Positions 21,127-33,041 of a stretch of DNA of 50,600 bases are shown piece by piece. The stretch is taken from positions 1 through 50,600 of the forward strand of contig NW_025955246.1 of NCBI RefSeq assembly GCF_022376445.1, given 5' to 3'. The notes below the pieces were generated by a model that was not told the DNA's origin, ran no database searches, and saw only the letters and a list, made by a program, of their open reading frames with translations. Made by a program: the position numbers and the translations under genes. Source of the DNA: Fomitopsis serialis. Taxonomy: Eukaryota > Basidiomycota > Agaricomycetes > Polyporales > Fomitopsidaceae. The first letter of the stretch is position 1. Each line of letters starts with the position of its first letter.

Positions 21127-22739
21127 GTGTGATACGCAGTGGGCTGGTGGTGGTTCAAGTTAAAGTTGGATGAGGGGGGAAAGTCGAACACGGGCGGGTT
21201 ATATATGGCGGGAGGCTGACATGTTGAACTTGGTTCGACGATCGCCGTCACCCTCGATCGGTTTTCCGTTTTGGGACGACATCCTCCGGGCTCCAGTGGC
21301 ATTGAGACCTAGGCTGAGGTGCAGAGTGTGTTTTGTGGGTCATCCAGCAAAACTGAAGTACCCCGCATACCCCGCAAAACGACTGCGAATGCGAAAAGTC
21401 AATCTCACCATTTTGAGCCGATCGGATGGCGTATACGTACAGTGCAGCCTTTGTAAATTGTGTCATCGGGATTTGAAGTGTCCGATGTGAGCTGCGAGTC
21501 GTCGTGATATTGTGCAAGTGGAAGGGCCTTGCGGTCGATGATTTACGAAGTCAAATTTCCGAGTGATTACCCCACATGCGGCTTGGATCCACCAAACGAA
21601 TGTCATGCTCGGGGGCACAGACTATGAAATAAGAGAGGTTCTGCTAGAAGTAAAATAGCTGGTAGCCTCCGTGGTTTGATAGGAACTACGAACCTCAGCG
21701 GGCCAAACATGACGGGCTGAGTATCGATTGTAACGGCCTCAGGTCCCAGTGAGGATTCAATGGAGTGGCTCTTACGCGTAGTAGTCAACTGCACTGTTCT
21801 GTTATCCACGCCATCCTTGCAGACAGTTTGATGCTGCATCAATATAAATCGCACGTCTGTGCCCTCAGCCCTGCCAGGCAAGAGCCTCAAAGAACTTGTC
21901 CACCGGCCTGTAAAGCATGCATCCCAGACGTTCGACAGGGATAGTCACGTACCGTGAGTGACCTATCACAATCCTACTAGTTCAGGCTGGCCAGTCCAAA
22001 TCCAGTACTAGACACGCTGACGTAGCAGACAGCAACAATGTAGTGCCCGTTCATGTTCTGAGGTCCACGGTCCACGGACTAGTACTCACTCGAGGTGATC
22101 CAAGTTGGTCGATGCAGAGAAGCCTAAGAGTAGCAGCAAATCGAGTTAATCGAGCCAGAAACACAAGCTCAGGAAGCTTCCAGCCTACGGTCGGATTGAT
22201 ACACAAGTCACATTTCGGGGACGACATTCAAGTTCATCTTGGGAGGGCTCGTGCGCGTTTGTACCGTGACGTGATCGTGTCCTACTTATAAGATCGCTGC
22301 AATCGAGATTCGATCTGAGAGGGTAATACTTATGTCCCTCGGCCTAATAGTCCGAGCTATTGACACGCCCTCCCCCACTCAACAAGGCCGTGTTTAGGGT
22401 CTGCCTACGGGAGACTTAGTTCGAGATTCACAGCCGTTTAGCAAGCGCAGTTTCCTGGGGCTTCATATAACCTTCCAGTCACTCCGAAAACGGTCCGAGT
22501 CGTGTGGTCGACAAATCTTACCACACTCGTCCATATGCCACCGGTCCTCGTCAAGTGACTCACCGACAGCTCCCTCACAGAGCGCTCCTGTGCCAGTGTC
22601 CTGACGCAGTATTGTGGTGCGTGCGAATGATTGGCAAATCCAATACACGACCTTGAACATGACTTGCGGACATAGAGTGGAGCATCGAGGCAAGCACACT
22701 TAAATTGCGCCCAAGTCCTTTGCTGTCAAGGTTCCATCG
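21127..22739. other. Intergenic between duplicated gene A and F-box gene 1
   Basis: 1.6 kb between divergently transcribed genes. The first 150 bp belong to the duplication. Beyond that only short incidental frames are seen, with no motif, RNA or element I can support. Confidence 0.45.
21197..21206 (-). promoter_or_regulatory. TATA box of duplicated gene A
   Basis: The minus strand reads ATATATAACC about 75 nt upstream of the ATG. The same box and spacing are kept in copy B (47325-47334). Confidence 0.6.
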
Positions 22740-24097
22740 ATGCAGGCAATGATCGCACCAACTCTCCCGCCAGAGATATGCGACATCGTTGTGGACTTCC
22801 TGTGGTCCGACATAGCAAGCCTCGCCGCTTGCAGCTTCGTGTCGCGTGCCTGGCTGCCCGCTGCCCGCACGCACAAGTTCCACGCGATCAAGCTACACTC
22901 CCCGTACCACTGCACGCGCCTCGAGCGCGTCCTCGACTCTCCGCTTCTCGATTCGGGTAGCATCGCGCTATGCGTTCGCGACTTATGGGTTGGCGTCAAT
23001 TCGAACGACACATCGGTCCGAGAAGTTAATGTCCAGGCGTTCTGGAGGAATGATCGACTCGCGTCGATATTACGGCGTTTCACCAGGGTATACTCGCTGC
23101 GGCTCGAGAACCTGTTCTGGATGGATGGCCGCCTATCTCAAGCTACTGCAGATGCCATCCTCTCAGTGGCATCTCAATTGGTGCATCTGCATCTGGTGCG
23201 CGCCATATTCGACGAATCGGACGGCATTGTGCGCCTTCTATCGGCGTCTCCCACCATGCCCCGGTTACAGATGTCGTCCGTTTCGTGGACGCGCCGATCG
23301 CGAACCATCGTACATGCGGAAACCGCGCAGCAAGAGACGATCCAGCTGATCTGGTCCTGCGAACAGCTCACATCGGACCCGTCCTCGTACCTCGCGTTCC
23401 TCGCTGCAGCGACATTGTATCCGCGGCTGCTACGTCTCTCGATCGCGCATATGGAATGGGCAATCGCCGAGCACCCGCACAACGCCTGGATCAGGCAACA
23501 AGGAGAGACTGAAGCCGATGGTGTGGTGCGCAGAATCATGGGGCCAGTGGCAGGTACTACCGTGGCAGATGGTATGCCGACTTGCCCTTTCTGACTAAAC
23601 GACGTTTTGACGCCCTTGCACCCATAGGACCCATAGACCTTGTCCGCGATGATCCTATCATGTCAGTCGTCGAGTTCCTGTGTATCAATATCTCCAGGCC
23701 AGTGCCCGACAGGTCTGCACATGCATGGGCAGCAAGCATGCCGGGCTTTTTGCAGAATGTCGACGTCCGTGCCATTGAGTTCGACCTTGGCACCTTCGTC
23801 TCAAACTCCCTTCAGCTCGACTCGCTTAATTTTTCCCTCCTCGACAGCGCGCTGACGCTCCTCGTCTCGAAACGCCGCGAGATGGTCGTGACCTTCCGTA
23901 TGCGGATCCAGCTGGCTGAAGACAACCTCTGGTGGGCGGATGCTGAGGAGATCAGGGACGCAGCTGCGATGCAATTTCCACTGCATCTACCCAAACTTCT
24001 CGCCCTGAAAACTCGCGTGGCCCTCTTCATGTCTTTCTTCCACCCGGATCGCCCACTCGCTGCCTACCCGGTCACCAAGGAGGTCTGGTGGACTTGA
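22740..24097 (+). CDS. F-box protein, tandem copy 1
   Basis: Exons 22740-23571 and 23628-24097 (intron 56 nt, donor GTATGC, acceptor CCATAG) give 433 residues. The start MQAMIAPTLPPEICDIVVDF followed by LAACSFVSRAWLPAARTHKF is a clear F-box (about residues 8-50), the Skp1-binding part of SCF ubiquitin ligase adaptors. The remainder has irregular leucine-rich blocks (LRLENLFWMDGR, LYPRLLRLSIAHMEW) that would select a substrate. The closing EVWW is shared with the neighbouring paralogue, as are the F-box wording and intron position. A second in-frame ATG lies three codons in. Confidence 0.8.
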
Positions 24098-24605
24098 TAC
24101 TAAGTGGGGCAACACTTCTTGGTTCATAGATATTCGGCGACGCGTACCATCATATTTCAGACACCTATGATACTGCTGTACCTATTCTGGTGACGATGAT
24201 TTGTATATTCCTGGGGCCAGGCGGGAATAGTACAGCTTGAATACACCGCATAAGAACCTATATTCTAGGTACCTGCCTATTGCCTATTGCGGCACAAAGC
24301 GCGTGTGAAGAGATCGAGATCCAATGTCACCCAACCAGTCGTTCGCCGTACTGCCACCACGTTCAAACATTGCAGCTCATTGCAGGCTTTCGACTCGGAG
24401 TTGATCTCGAGTGCACTGAGTCGATGTGCAGCAAGGAGCGACATTCTGGCAAGTAATTCACGGCTTATCATTCCTCGTGCACATGTCGACGAATCGCAAA
24501 GCCCTCGCAGTACTCGTCCGCCTCTAGTGTAAATGCTATCCACAAGTCTCATAACTGCGATACCGAATTCAAGTTCAAGAGATCTCCTGGTCACTGGCGA
24601 CGACA
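24098..24605. other. Spacer between tandem F-box genes
   Basis: 508 nt with no supported feature; presumed terminator of copy 1 and promoter of copy 2. Confidence 0.4.
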
Positions 24606-25993
24606 ATGCAAACAGAACTCCCTCTGGAACTCTGTGAGATGATCGTCGACCATCTCTGGGATGATTTGTCTACGCTTGCAGCCTGTAGCCTAGTATGTCA
24701 CGCGTGGCTGCCTACGACGCGGTTGCACAAGCTGCTCACCGTCACGTTACGAACTCTCGAGCGTTGCAAGTGGTTACAGGCGTTTTTGGACTCGCCGTCC
24801 ATCAACGCAGAAGATATACCCAACTATGTGCGCGAGCTCCACCTTGGCGCGGACCCAAATGACACAAAGTACGACTGCACCGACATCGGGGGCTTTTGGG
24901 AGGATCCGGAGCTCATACCACTCCTGATCAAGTTCTCCCGAGTGGATGTTCTACATCTAGACAACTTGCAATGGTCAGCGGCCGCCTTCCCTTCTGGTAG
25001 AGCGACCCAGTTCATGGCCTCGTTCCCGCGGCTCAAACGACTCGTCGTCAAAGTGGCCGTCTTCTACTCGCCGGAGGACCTGCTACTTCTACTCACGGCG
25101 TTTCCCCTCCTGACGTCCGTCTCGATGTCGTTCGTCAGCTGGTTCAACCAGGACGTCGTGACGCAGTGGACCACCTCGCCGAGCCGTCCGTGCAAACAGC
25201 GCGACGACCCGACCCTCTTGTCCTTCAGGAACTTCAGGACTGATCCGACGTCTTATATCGCCGTCATTACCGCTGCGTCGGTCTCCCAGAACACCTGGTG
25301 TCTCGACTTGGACGAGCTCGAATGGATCGGGCACGAGAGGTTTAGCAGCGATTGGATGGTCGCCAGAGCGTACGAGAAGAGCGCGGCGTTCATCAACCCT
25401 TTGTCAGGCATCACTGCCCATCTGTTCGCATTGGAAGGGCGTGGTGAGTCGTACGACAACCCACGCTTCAGACTTGCTCATCGATCATGCATGCTGCTGT
25501 AGGCTTACTGGAATCGCAACTGGTCTCTCGCCTCGACTCTTTGCACATCAACATTACGACGATGCCCGGTCCCCAAGCATGGACCAGCGCACGCGTGATC
25601 CCCGTCTCCACACTCGACATCCGCGAAATCCGCTACACCCTTGGCACCATCCACGCCTCTAGCATATTTACCGAGCTCGGCGGGTGCCTCGCGTGGATGT
25701 TCCTCGACAGGTACCTCACCGGCCTGCTGACGGATCACCCCCACCTGGTCCCGAAGTTCCAGATGGACATGGACTTTGACGGCGAGCACGCGGATTGTAT
25801 GGCGTGCATGGCGGACGTCGAGGATTCGTTCCAAATGAATCTGCCGATGCTCGTGGAGAGCAGAGCGCGGATGTGTGCGATCATCACATACTCCGTAGAC
25901 GAGGCGGGCCGCCCGGGGATATTCCGCCAGGAAGTATGGTGGCCCAAGGTCCCGGCAGCGGAAACATCTACCAGTCTGCAAATATCCGCGTGA
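24606..25993 (+). CDS. F-box protein, tandem copy 2
   Basis: Exons 24606-25443 and 25503-25993 (intron 59 nt, donor GTGAGT, acceptor TGTAG) give 442 residues. The F-box reads LPLELCEMIVDHLWDDLSTL then AACSLVCHAWLPTTRLHK. The intron falls at the same place and phase as in copy 1, and shared blocks (FWEDPELIPLLIKFSRV versus FWRNDRLASILRRFTRV; EVWWP at the end) show that the two are paralogues of some age. A CxxC pair (DCMACM) occurs in exon 2. Role as an SCF adaptor is from family knowledge; the substrate is unknown. Confidence 0.82.
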
Positions 25994-26233
25994 GATTGCT
26001 CACATACTAGTCCACGAGCACGTCTGACGATCTTGTAACAGCTTGTCGATGGTCGGTCGTTGACGATTGGCAGCGACTTATGCCAATGGCTCCGCTGGTC
26101 CTTGGACCTCATATAGATTTGTCGAGTCATGACGACCCCCGCCGGATAGTCCCTTATCAGGACTGCCATGTGATGTTCAATGAGTTGTGTATTGACACCG
26201 TGTAGAATGGGGATGATGTCCGACATGAATGCC

Positions 26234-28007
26234 TTACGCAGTACTCGGCTGAGCAGGTGGAGTCGCGCCAGCGGCCACGGGGGCACTCGCAGAGCCCGGT
26301 GCAGGCGGGTCCTTCGGTGGCGGCGCGCCAGTGACCATAGCCTGCATCGCACTCCAGACCGTACCCCCACGCATCTCTCGCTCCATCGCCTCCTGCTCCT
26401 CCTTGAGCATCCGCTCGAAGTTGTCCTTGTTCGCGCGGATGTACGCCATCTCCTCCTGGTACTGCAACTGCGCTTCGCGTCGCTTCTGCTCGAGGTACGT
26501 CGGTGGGATTGGCGAGGACTGCATTAGGGGAGTCAGATTAGTTCAGAGAGCGTACGCGATAAGTCGGAGAGAAAACAGACTTGTCCGCCGCCGCCGAACA
26601 AGCTGCTCAGCGTAAAGGAATTCGTGGAAAGACCCTTACGGCCGCTCTGCCATTCCTCGACGTGCTTCTGCTTCATCTCGGCCTCCTTCTTGGCGTACTC
26701 GATAGGGATGTCCTTCCCGTGGTACGCCTCCAAGATCGGCCGGACATCGGGCGGATGGAAGATTCCTATTGCTGCAGTGCAGCGTAAGCACACCGTGACA
26801 AGAGTGGCGGGCGCGAGGTGACGCACATTCGAGGAAGGGAATCATCGCGATGAGGCCCCTGTCCTTCGGGTCGCCCGTCCACTTGGGCATGATGATCGCG
26901 TTCTCCGGCTGCGCGGATACGTGCTCGGCATGCGCATCAAGGACTACGACCTTGGACAAGTCTCGGTTGAGATATGACAGGTCCTACGTGGCGTGAGCCA
27001 AAATGGATACCGCAGGAAGCAAGGCCCATACCTTGACAGGCTCTCCTTGCACGGACCGACATGCGTCGCGATATAGCCTGTAGGAGATGAAGAACTGGTA
27101 GGGGTCTAGTTTGTCTACAATAGGTGCTGCTGTCTTTTCGAGCCTGTCAGTGTCATGGCAGCAAAACGTGCATCAAGGAGTCTCACATAATTATACTGAG
27201 TGGTAAAGATCACGACTTCGTAAAATTGCGACAGATAGGCGATGAAATAATCCACTCCCGGTCGCTTTGCTGTCCGCCAGCCGTGTTGGCGCTGCACGTA
27301 TTGTGAAGAAGGACCACACCGCTAAGGCAGAGACGCAACTTACATCCCATGTCGACGTCACAAGTAGGTCATCGATCGACACTAGCAGGGTGTACGGTTT
27401 TTGGGGATAGAAGGATGCGGACCAGGCAAAAGCTCGGGCCAAAGGGGTTCTGTAAAGAACTGACCGGGTGTAAGGAACGTCCTCGGGGCGGTCAACGCAG
27501 ACGTACGTCGAACATGCTAGTGATCCGGGCCCTCGTCCGTCCCCAACGAGTGGAAGGCGCATCCTCGATTTTCTGTGGCAAAAACGGTCAGTAACAGAGA
27601 TATGACAAGACGGCGTTGTGTCGCACCATCCTCTTCTCCTTCAACTCCCATTCTTCCCACTCCCTGCCCATGAGCCAGGTCTGCACTCCGGCTCCGACGA
27701 GGAAGACTGCAAACGCTCCTCGGGCGAGCATACGCCTTCTCCGCTCAATACTCGATAGCGAGTTCTTGGAAGATCGAGCTCCCGTCCGCTCACGAGGGCC
27801 TTCATCCTCCTCCACCAAAGGGGAGAAATCCAGGCTAGGCACCGAAGAAGAGGACGGCGTAGAGGGTCCCGTAGGTGCTGGGGGCGGTGGGAGTGTGTCT
27901 TTCGCTGGCGACTTCGGCGGCGATGTCTTGGAAGCCAAGCATCGTGCAGAATGCGTGGCTATGCGCCGAGAGACAACGGAGCGGGAGAGGGTAGCCGCCA
28001 GCATCAT
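26234..28007 (-). CDS. TIM50: TIM50, presequence translocase subunit (frame broken by one base)
   Basis: Eight exons (28007-27627, 27572-27507, 27459-27344, 27291-27187, 27133-27032, 26983-26827, 26771-26581, 26518-26234). Tim50 is the inner-membrane receptor that passes presequence proteins from TOM to TIM23. Residues 1-30 are an Arg/Ser-rich mitochondrial presequence, and a membrane span follows at about 98-118 ([15 protein letters not shown]). The FCP1-like domain includes [37 protein letters not shown] and [21 protein letters not shown]. Exon 3 is 116 nt where 117 is needed: [10 protein letters not shown] and [11 protein letters not shown] are both family sequence but lie in different frames, meeting at the T5 run 27398-27402. 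With one base counted back, the total is 1404 nt (467 residues). Loss of function in an essential gene is unlikely, so a sequencing error is the simplest reading. Confidence 0.9.
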
Positions 28008-28922
28008 GATCGTTGAGCGTGCTCGTCGTCGTCGACAGCGTCGAGGTCAGAGAGAATACAAGCAGAATATTCACCGATACGTTGCTCACAAAAGATATTT
28101 TAAATACCGAAGTAAGCATATCTGAAAGATAACTAATAGATTAAGCATATAACTGAATATAACTGTTGTTCCCGCCCCTAACATTAAAAGACAGCCAATC
28201 AGAGGCGGCGTTTTTCAATGTTAGGCTGCCTTCCATTAAATTAAGTATATATTCATTTCTGGTACTTTATTTTAGTCTATGTACACGCTTTTACGACGAT
28301 AAGTAAGTCACAATGTTACTATTAGGATCCCGGTTTGTCCGCCCTTCGTTCGGACTCCGTGGCGCTTCCTCAGACACACACAAACTCGTTAACAAGTACA
28401 CTGGCACTCTCACCGTCCAACGGGCATTTATACGCATGCAGCGTTTCAGAGAAGACCATTGATGTATTACTTCTCATTGTCTCATAGAGCTGTGCCATGA
28501 CGTACGTTTATACTTATGATAGTATGCGTACGTCGTGAGACGACTTGCTAACCAAATCGCTACTACTCACTTACGCCGCTCACATTTTGCCCAACTCATC
28601 TTCTTAAGCCGTCTCAACGGGCCGCCCACGATCCTCGCAGGACTCATGCCGTACGGCTTGAATCGGTCTGATGGTTCGTAGTACTAGTACTCCGAGGCGC
28701 TTGGTGTCAGCGCTCACAGCTTCATGCAGTGTCTCCGGAGTCGGCTGTGCCCCGCGAGACACGCTTTCTTCAATCTTATACCGCTGTGTGCTCTCAAGGC
28801 CTCACACTCATATCTCTACTCTACGGGTTCCGCTGTCGCTGACCACCAAGTCATCGCGATTCTAATTGCCACTTTGGCTGCCACTATTCAATAAACTGGA
28901 ATCTTAGTTGTAATCGAGGGTG
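28008..28922. other. Divergent promoter region of TIM50 and a membrane-protein gene
   Basis: An A/T-rich island at about 28070-28320 stands out from the GC-rich surroundings. It carries an inverted repeat and a CCAAT motif (28194-28199, GCCAAT). CCAAT boxes bound by the HAP complex often sit in promoters of mitochondrial genes, which would suit TIM50; this is inference. No gene is supported. Confidence 0.45.
28177..28225. repeat. Inverted repeat (hairpin-capable) in the A/T-rich island
   Basis: CCTAACATTAAAA at 28177-28189 pairs with TTTTTCAATGTTAGG at 28211-28225 (one internal mismatch), leaving a loop of about 21 nt that includes CCAATC. It could be a hairpin or a paired protein-binding site. 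Confidence 0.6.
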
Positions 28923-30415
28923 ATGTCCACTGCTCCCGTAAGTATTCCTCACCAAAAACTTTCATCGCCCAGTGCTTACTATATGAGAATTTACCCTTGT
29001 AGAAGTCTAATGGGTGGGTGACAGTGGCGATCGCCCTCCCTATCATCCTCTTTGTTTTCGTATTGATCCTAATTCTGGTGCTCCTCCGTCGACGTGTGCA
29101 AAAGCGGGCGCAGCAGCTAGAAGATGGTGCCGTATGGGAACGTGGACCATTGATCATGGTGAACCAGACGACGGTCGTCCATAGAGGCCCTCGATGGACT
29201 CTGCCACGAAACCCTACTTTACGAGTACCCTTCCTCTCGTGGGGCGGTCGTCCACCTCCAGAAAACCCTGTCATGGATGCGGCTACCTCATCCATAGGAA
29301 GTCCTAAGGAGCGCTTCATACTTATACACCACGATCGCTCAACGGCTAGCACGACTGACTCGCACAATGACAAGCCGGATGCCAGCGGTTCAAGTTACCG
29401 TATACCCCAGTCGCCGCCCCGTCCAGACTCAAAAGAGGCTTCTGACGAATATGAGTCGAGCTTAGGTCACGATGTGGCTACAGCAGTTCCGAGCCTGGCG
29501 GTTCGCATCCCCCAGTGGCCGACATGGCTCCCGCGCTGGCCTTCTCCTTCCGTCAGCCGGAATGCAAGCTCCTCACAAGGCCACAGTACTTCCGCGAAAT
29601 CCGATGACCCATATCCACAGTTGAAGCTTCAGCCGCCTCGCGTTGTCCGCCTCGAGCCGAGCTTCCTACGGGAATACCGTCCCCTCAACAAGCACGCACA
29701 CACCGAAAGCACAACGTCTCTCATCCCATCCGACGCGCCTCCGGGTGTGAGCGAACCCCCAACTCCCAGTTCTACTCCACCGCCCACCGCTGCCCCGTTG
29801 CCCCCTCCCTTGGCCCACGCCCGCCACGACTCGAACCCCGGCCCCAGCACGCCGCCGAGTCGCACCCCAAGCGTGCCCAGTAGCCTCCTCGCAGGGCGCC
29901 GCCCAAGCGCAGCACCCTCTCATTCCTCCTCCGTCGCACGCTTCCCTCGCTTCGACGGTGGCACGGACAGCCAGTCGTCGTCAGAGCCGCTTTCGCGAAC
30001 TTCCACGGCACCATCAGAGTTCGCGGATGCCGGCCGCCTCCCGAACCCGTTCGCAAGTAGCGCGTCACCGTGGCGCACCGTCCTTGCTGTCGTGGGTGAG
30101 GCGGGGAGCGAGTCGGCGGAGGGCCAGAGTGCCGTAACAGGAGGCGTGGACATGGGCGTGAATAGAGGGCAGGTTTTGCCGGTCACGCCTGGATCGCCCC
30201 TTCCCCGTGTACGCTCGCAGCGTGCGTTCCGTGAGACGCCGTTGTATCTGGAGCAGCCACCAGAGGAAAGACCTGCGTCGGAAGCTGCGATGCGTGGGCA
30301 TGGACGGTGGCCGTCGTCGGCTACGGGCACTTTGTCGTCGAAGCCGTCGCAGTCGAGCTCGGCGGTGCTGTCATCGAACCCATCGTACGCGACAGATGGT
30401 TCTGCGCGGACTTGA
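28923..30415 (+). CDS. Single-pass membrane protein with Ser/Pro-rich cytosolic tail
   Basis: A 15-nt first coding exon (28923-28937, MSTAP) joins 29003-30415 across a 65-nt intron (GTAAGT to TTGTAG), giving 475 residues. One hydrophobic segment (about 11-33, VTVAIALPIILFVFVLILIL) is followed at once by a basic stretch (RRRVQKRAQQ), the usual stop-transfer signature with the tail in the cytosol. The remaining 430 residues are Ser/Pro/Thr-rich and disordered, with a Trp/Pro block (IPQWPTWLPRWP) and many possible phosphosites. There is no signal peptide and only a few residues on the far side, so it is a reversed signal-anchor or wall-sensor-like design lacking an ectodomain. I do not recognise a family. 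Confidence 0.7.
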
Positions 30416-30867
30416 GCATTGCATCATCCATTCTTTGATTTTTGTGGGCTATCATATTTCTTTTTTCCCCATTCAATGCACTCGGACAATCACGCATGGA
30501 CCTTGTAGGTACTACTCGCATCTACAGTCATATATTATATGTACTGCGAATCGCATTGAGACTGAATATCACTCCCGCGATATCGCTGAGCTCGTTTCCA
30601 ATGGATTGTGGAATCACGTCGATCGACATGACCGTGACATGTAAAATCACTATCAAAGCGTCATGCCAGAATACACCTGAGCACCGCTGAACGTCTCGAG
30701 TTTGGGCAATCCACAGATGTCTATGAGATGCCTTGCCATCACATTGAAGTCCAGAGACGATGTACGACACATGAAAGTGCTAGCAAATACTATAGATGGT
30801 ACGCATTAGTCCAAGTTACAAAACCTTTTACGCTGCGGTATATCGACTACACACTACATACCCCGCC
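30416..30867. other. Convergent 3' region
   Basis: 452 nt between the stop codons of the membrane-protein gene and the F-box gene; nothing supported. Confidence 0.4.
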
Positions 30868-33041
30868 CTATTCGTAGCAGAGAATGAATATCTTGCCCTC
30901 CCTCACCGAGATGATCACCGCACCCTGGGACTGATCAATGTTGATCGTCTCCACCGAATCCAACTCCAGATCGTCCGGGATGTCTAGAGTTCTCACGACG
31001 CCCTCCACGTCCCTCTCGGGCTGTTTCTCCCAGCGCGCACCCTCTGCGTCGTACAGCCCATCGCGCTCTCCCGCGACGGGTGGGAACGACACGAAGCGGA
31101 GGCGCTTCGGGTCGCTCTCGTCGCCCTCCTTGACGTCCATGTCCACGTACTCGACCCACACCGCGTGCCCAAAGTCGACGGCCATCAGCGGCCGCGGCCG
31201 CTCTGTCTGCGCGCCGCCGTCCTCCGCGTCATCATCGACCCCGTCGAGCACACACACGACCTCGAACGGCTGGCTGACGTACCAGATCTTCATCATCGAG
31301 TCTGCGCCCTCGTCTGCGCGGCTCGCAACGCTGATGGTCGTCGAGTCTGCTGTGGAGTGACCGGAGGAGCTAGAAGTGGATCCTGAGCCGGACCCTGAGC
31401 CTGAGGTCGACCCGGACTCGGCATCGTCGGTGGCTGTGGCCGCCTCGCCCTTGGGGTCGCCGCTCACGTCGAAGAGCGGCACCTTGAAGTAGTGCTGCGC
31501 GAGGACGTACCGTGTCCGGTGCGACTCCATGTCGTGGTCAGCCAGCAGAACCACGGTGCAGCTCAGTCGAGGGACGGTGGACATCGTCGGCCACCATTGA
31601 CGCACAAAATGCGCGCTCTCGGGGTACCATGGAGGGAAGGGGAATGGGTTGGGGTTTTGCGTGGGCGTGCGAGGTTCCGTCTCTATCAGTTCTGCAGGCC
31701 GAGGGCCTGTTCATTGGCTTCTTCGTCGTCGGAGGACGAAGACGAAGACGACGTGATCAACGTCCGCGGCGGGAAGATGAACGGCGCCGTCATCGTCAAG
31801 GCTGGACTCACGCGCGCCGACAGTGCGGGTACGAAGGACGCCTCTGGCGACGATGGCTTGTTGTGTTGGCGTAGTAGTGACATGGGGTAGAAGTATTGGT
31901 GGGCGTAGTCACTTTCTTCCGAATGTATCACGATCTGCTCTTTGTACAGGATACACGACCAGTTAGAGGACATCGACTGCGTCGCCGTTAATGATCGTCC
32001 CCAATGACATAAGGGCTGTTTACTCACGCATTCGATGCCTGTGTCTATGAATACATATTCTTGTTTATCCCAATCCAGCAGAGCGTACAGTCCGATGGTG
32101 TTCGACGCCGAGACCCAAACAAAAGCAGATAGCAATCTAGATGACGGATCAAGGAGGAAAACGTTCATGACAACACCGATCGTCTTGAATCGGGCTAGCG
32201 TCGTGAAGGTGGGCGTTGGGGTCGTATCGGCGCTCGCATCGGCCTCCGGAAATTGCAGCTTCATCAGCACAAACTCCATGAGCCGGTCTTCGTAGCTGCC
32301 CAGGCATCAGCAGTCAGGACGGGAAGGCTTGACAAGGCTGGCAGACGCACGATCGGTGGAGAACCTTCGCCATGGTGAAGAAGACGGTGCGAATCTCGAA
32401 CTCGACCCGGCACTTCCACAGCTCCCACCGTTCCCTGGGATCCCATTCCGCCAGGCACTTGTCCCGGTGTACGTCCCAGCAGACAACCTTCCCGCTTTTC
32501 GTCGCACACAGGCTGTAGCTCGATGTGATCGGGGAGAGCCAGTCCACCTCTTCGTTTGGTGGCGCGCTGATGACCTTATACCAGTTACTCGGCGGCATCG
32601 TGTCGTCCCCACGCCCTGTTCCGTTGGCGTCGTGGATGAACGGCCGATTTCGAGCTGGCCTCGGTGGACGAGTCAACCACGCTGTTTCAAGACGCGTGGC
32701 TTTCGAGACGACCCCGACGAGCTGCTCCGTCGTAAGATCGGAAAAGCGCTGGAAACCCGCGAGCGGCAGGGCACGACACCGACGCAGGAGTGCAACGGCG
32801 AGGTTTCGAAAGACTGGCCTGGTGCTCGCGAAGTCGTGCAGAGACCGACAACTCTACGATTCGCAGCGTCAATCGGACCATGCGCGAGCGTTACGCGTCC
32901 CGCACTCACCAGCTGCAGGGCGTGGATGTCCCGGAGATCCAAATGCTGCGCGACATTGAGTAGAAGATCGTAGGGGAGAGTATTAAGCGACATGTTCTCT
33001 TGTTGAGCGTCGGTAGTATCGTTTGACGTGCTGGGTGACAT
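30868..33041 (-). CDS. F-box protein with long C-terminal (propeller-like) region
   Basis: Exons 33041-32910, 32853-32351, 32295-32028, 31976-31812 and 31680-30868 give 626 residues. The F-box is at about 17-60 (LNTLPYDLLLNVAQHLDLRDIHAL, then SCRSLHDFASTRP across intron 1). The rest has repeated strand-like units with W/D ends (SLCATKSGKVVCWDV, FIDTGIECSMSSNW, MKIWYVSQPFEVVCV, AVIISVREGKIFILC), suggesting a beta-propeller, a common partner of F-boxes in basidiomycetes. A poly-Ser/Gly linker lies in the last exon. The last intron (31681-31811, 131 nt, donor GTGAGT, acceptor GAG) is the uncertain one; if retained, the frame runs through an acidic Ser-rich stretch to a stop at 31686. An ATG at 32993 is an alternative start. 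Confidence 0.72.

Larger units (their letters stand above)
19400..21272. repeat. Segmental duplication, copy A
   Basis: About 1.85 kb matches 45585-47398 in the same orientation. Identity is very high over the coding exons and promoter and lower over the 3' flank. It includes the whole of gene A, its TATA box and about 65 bp beyond. The boundaries are approximate, read by eye. Confidence 0.85.
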
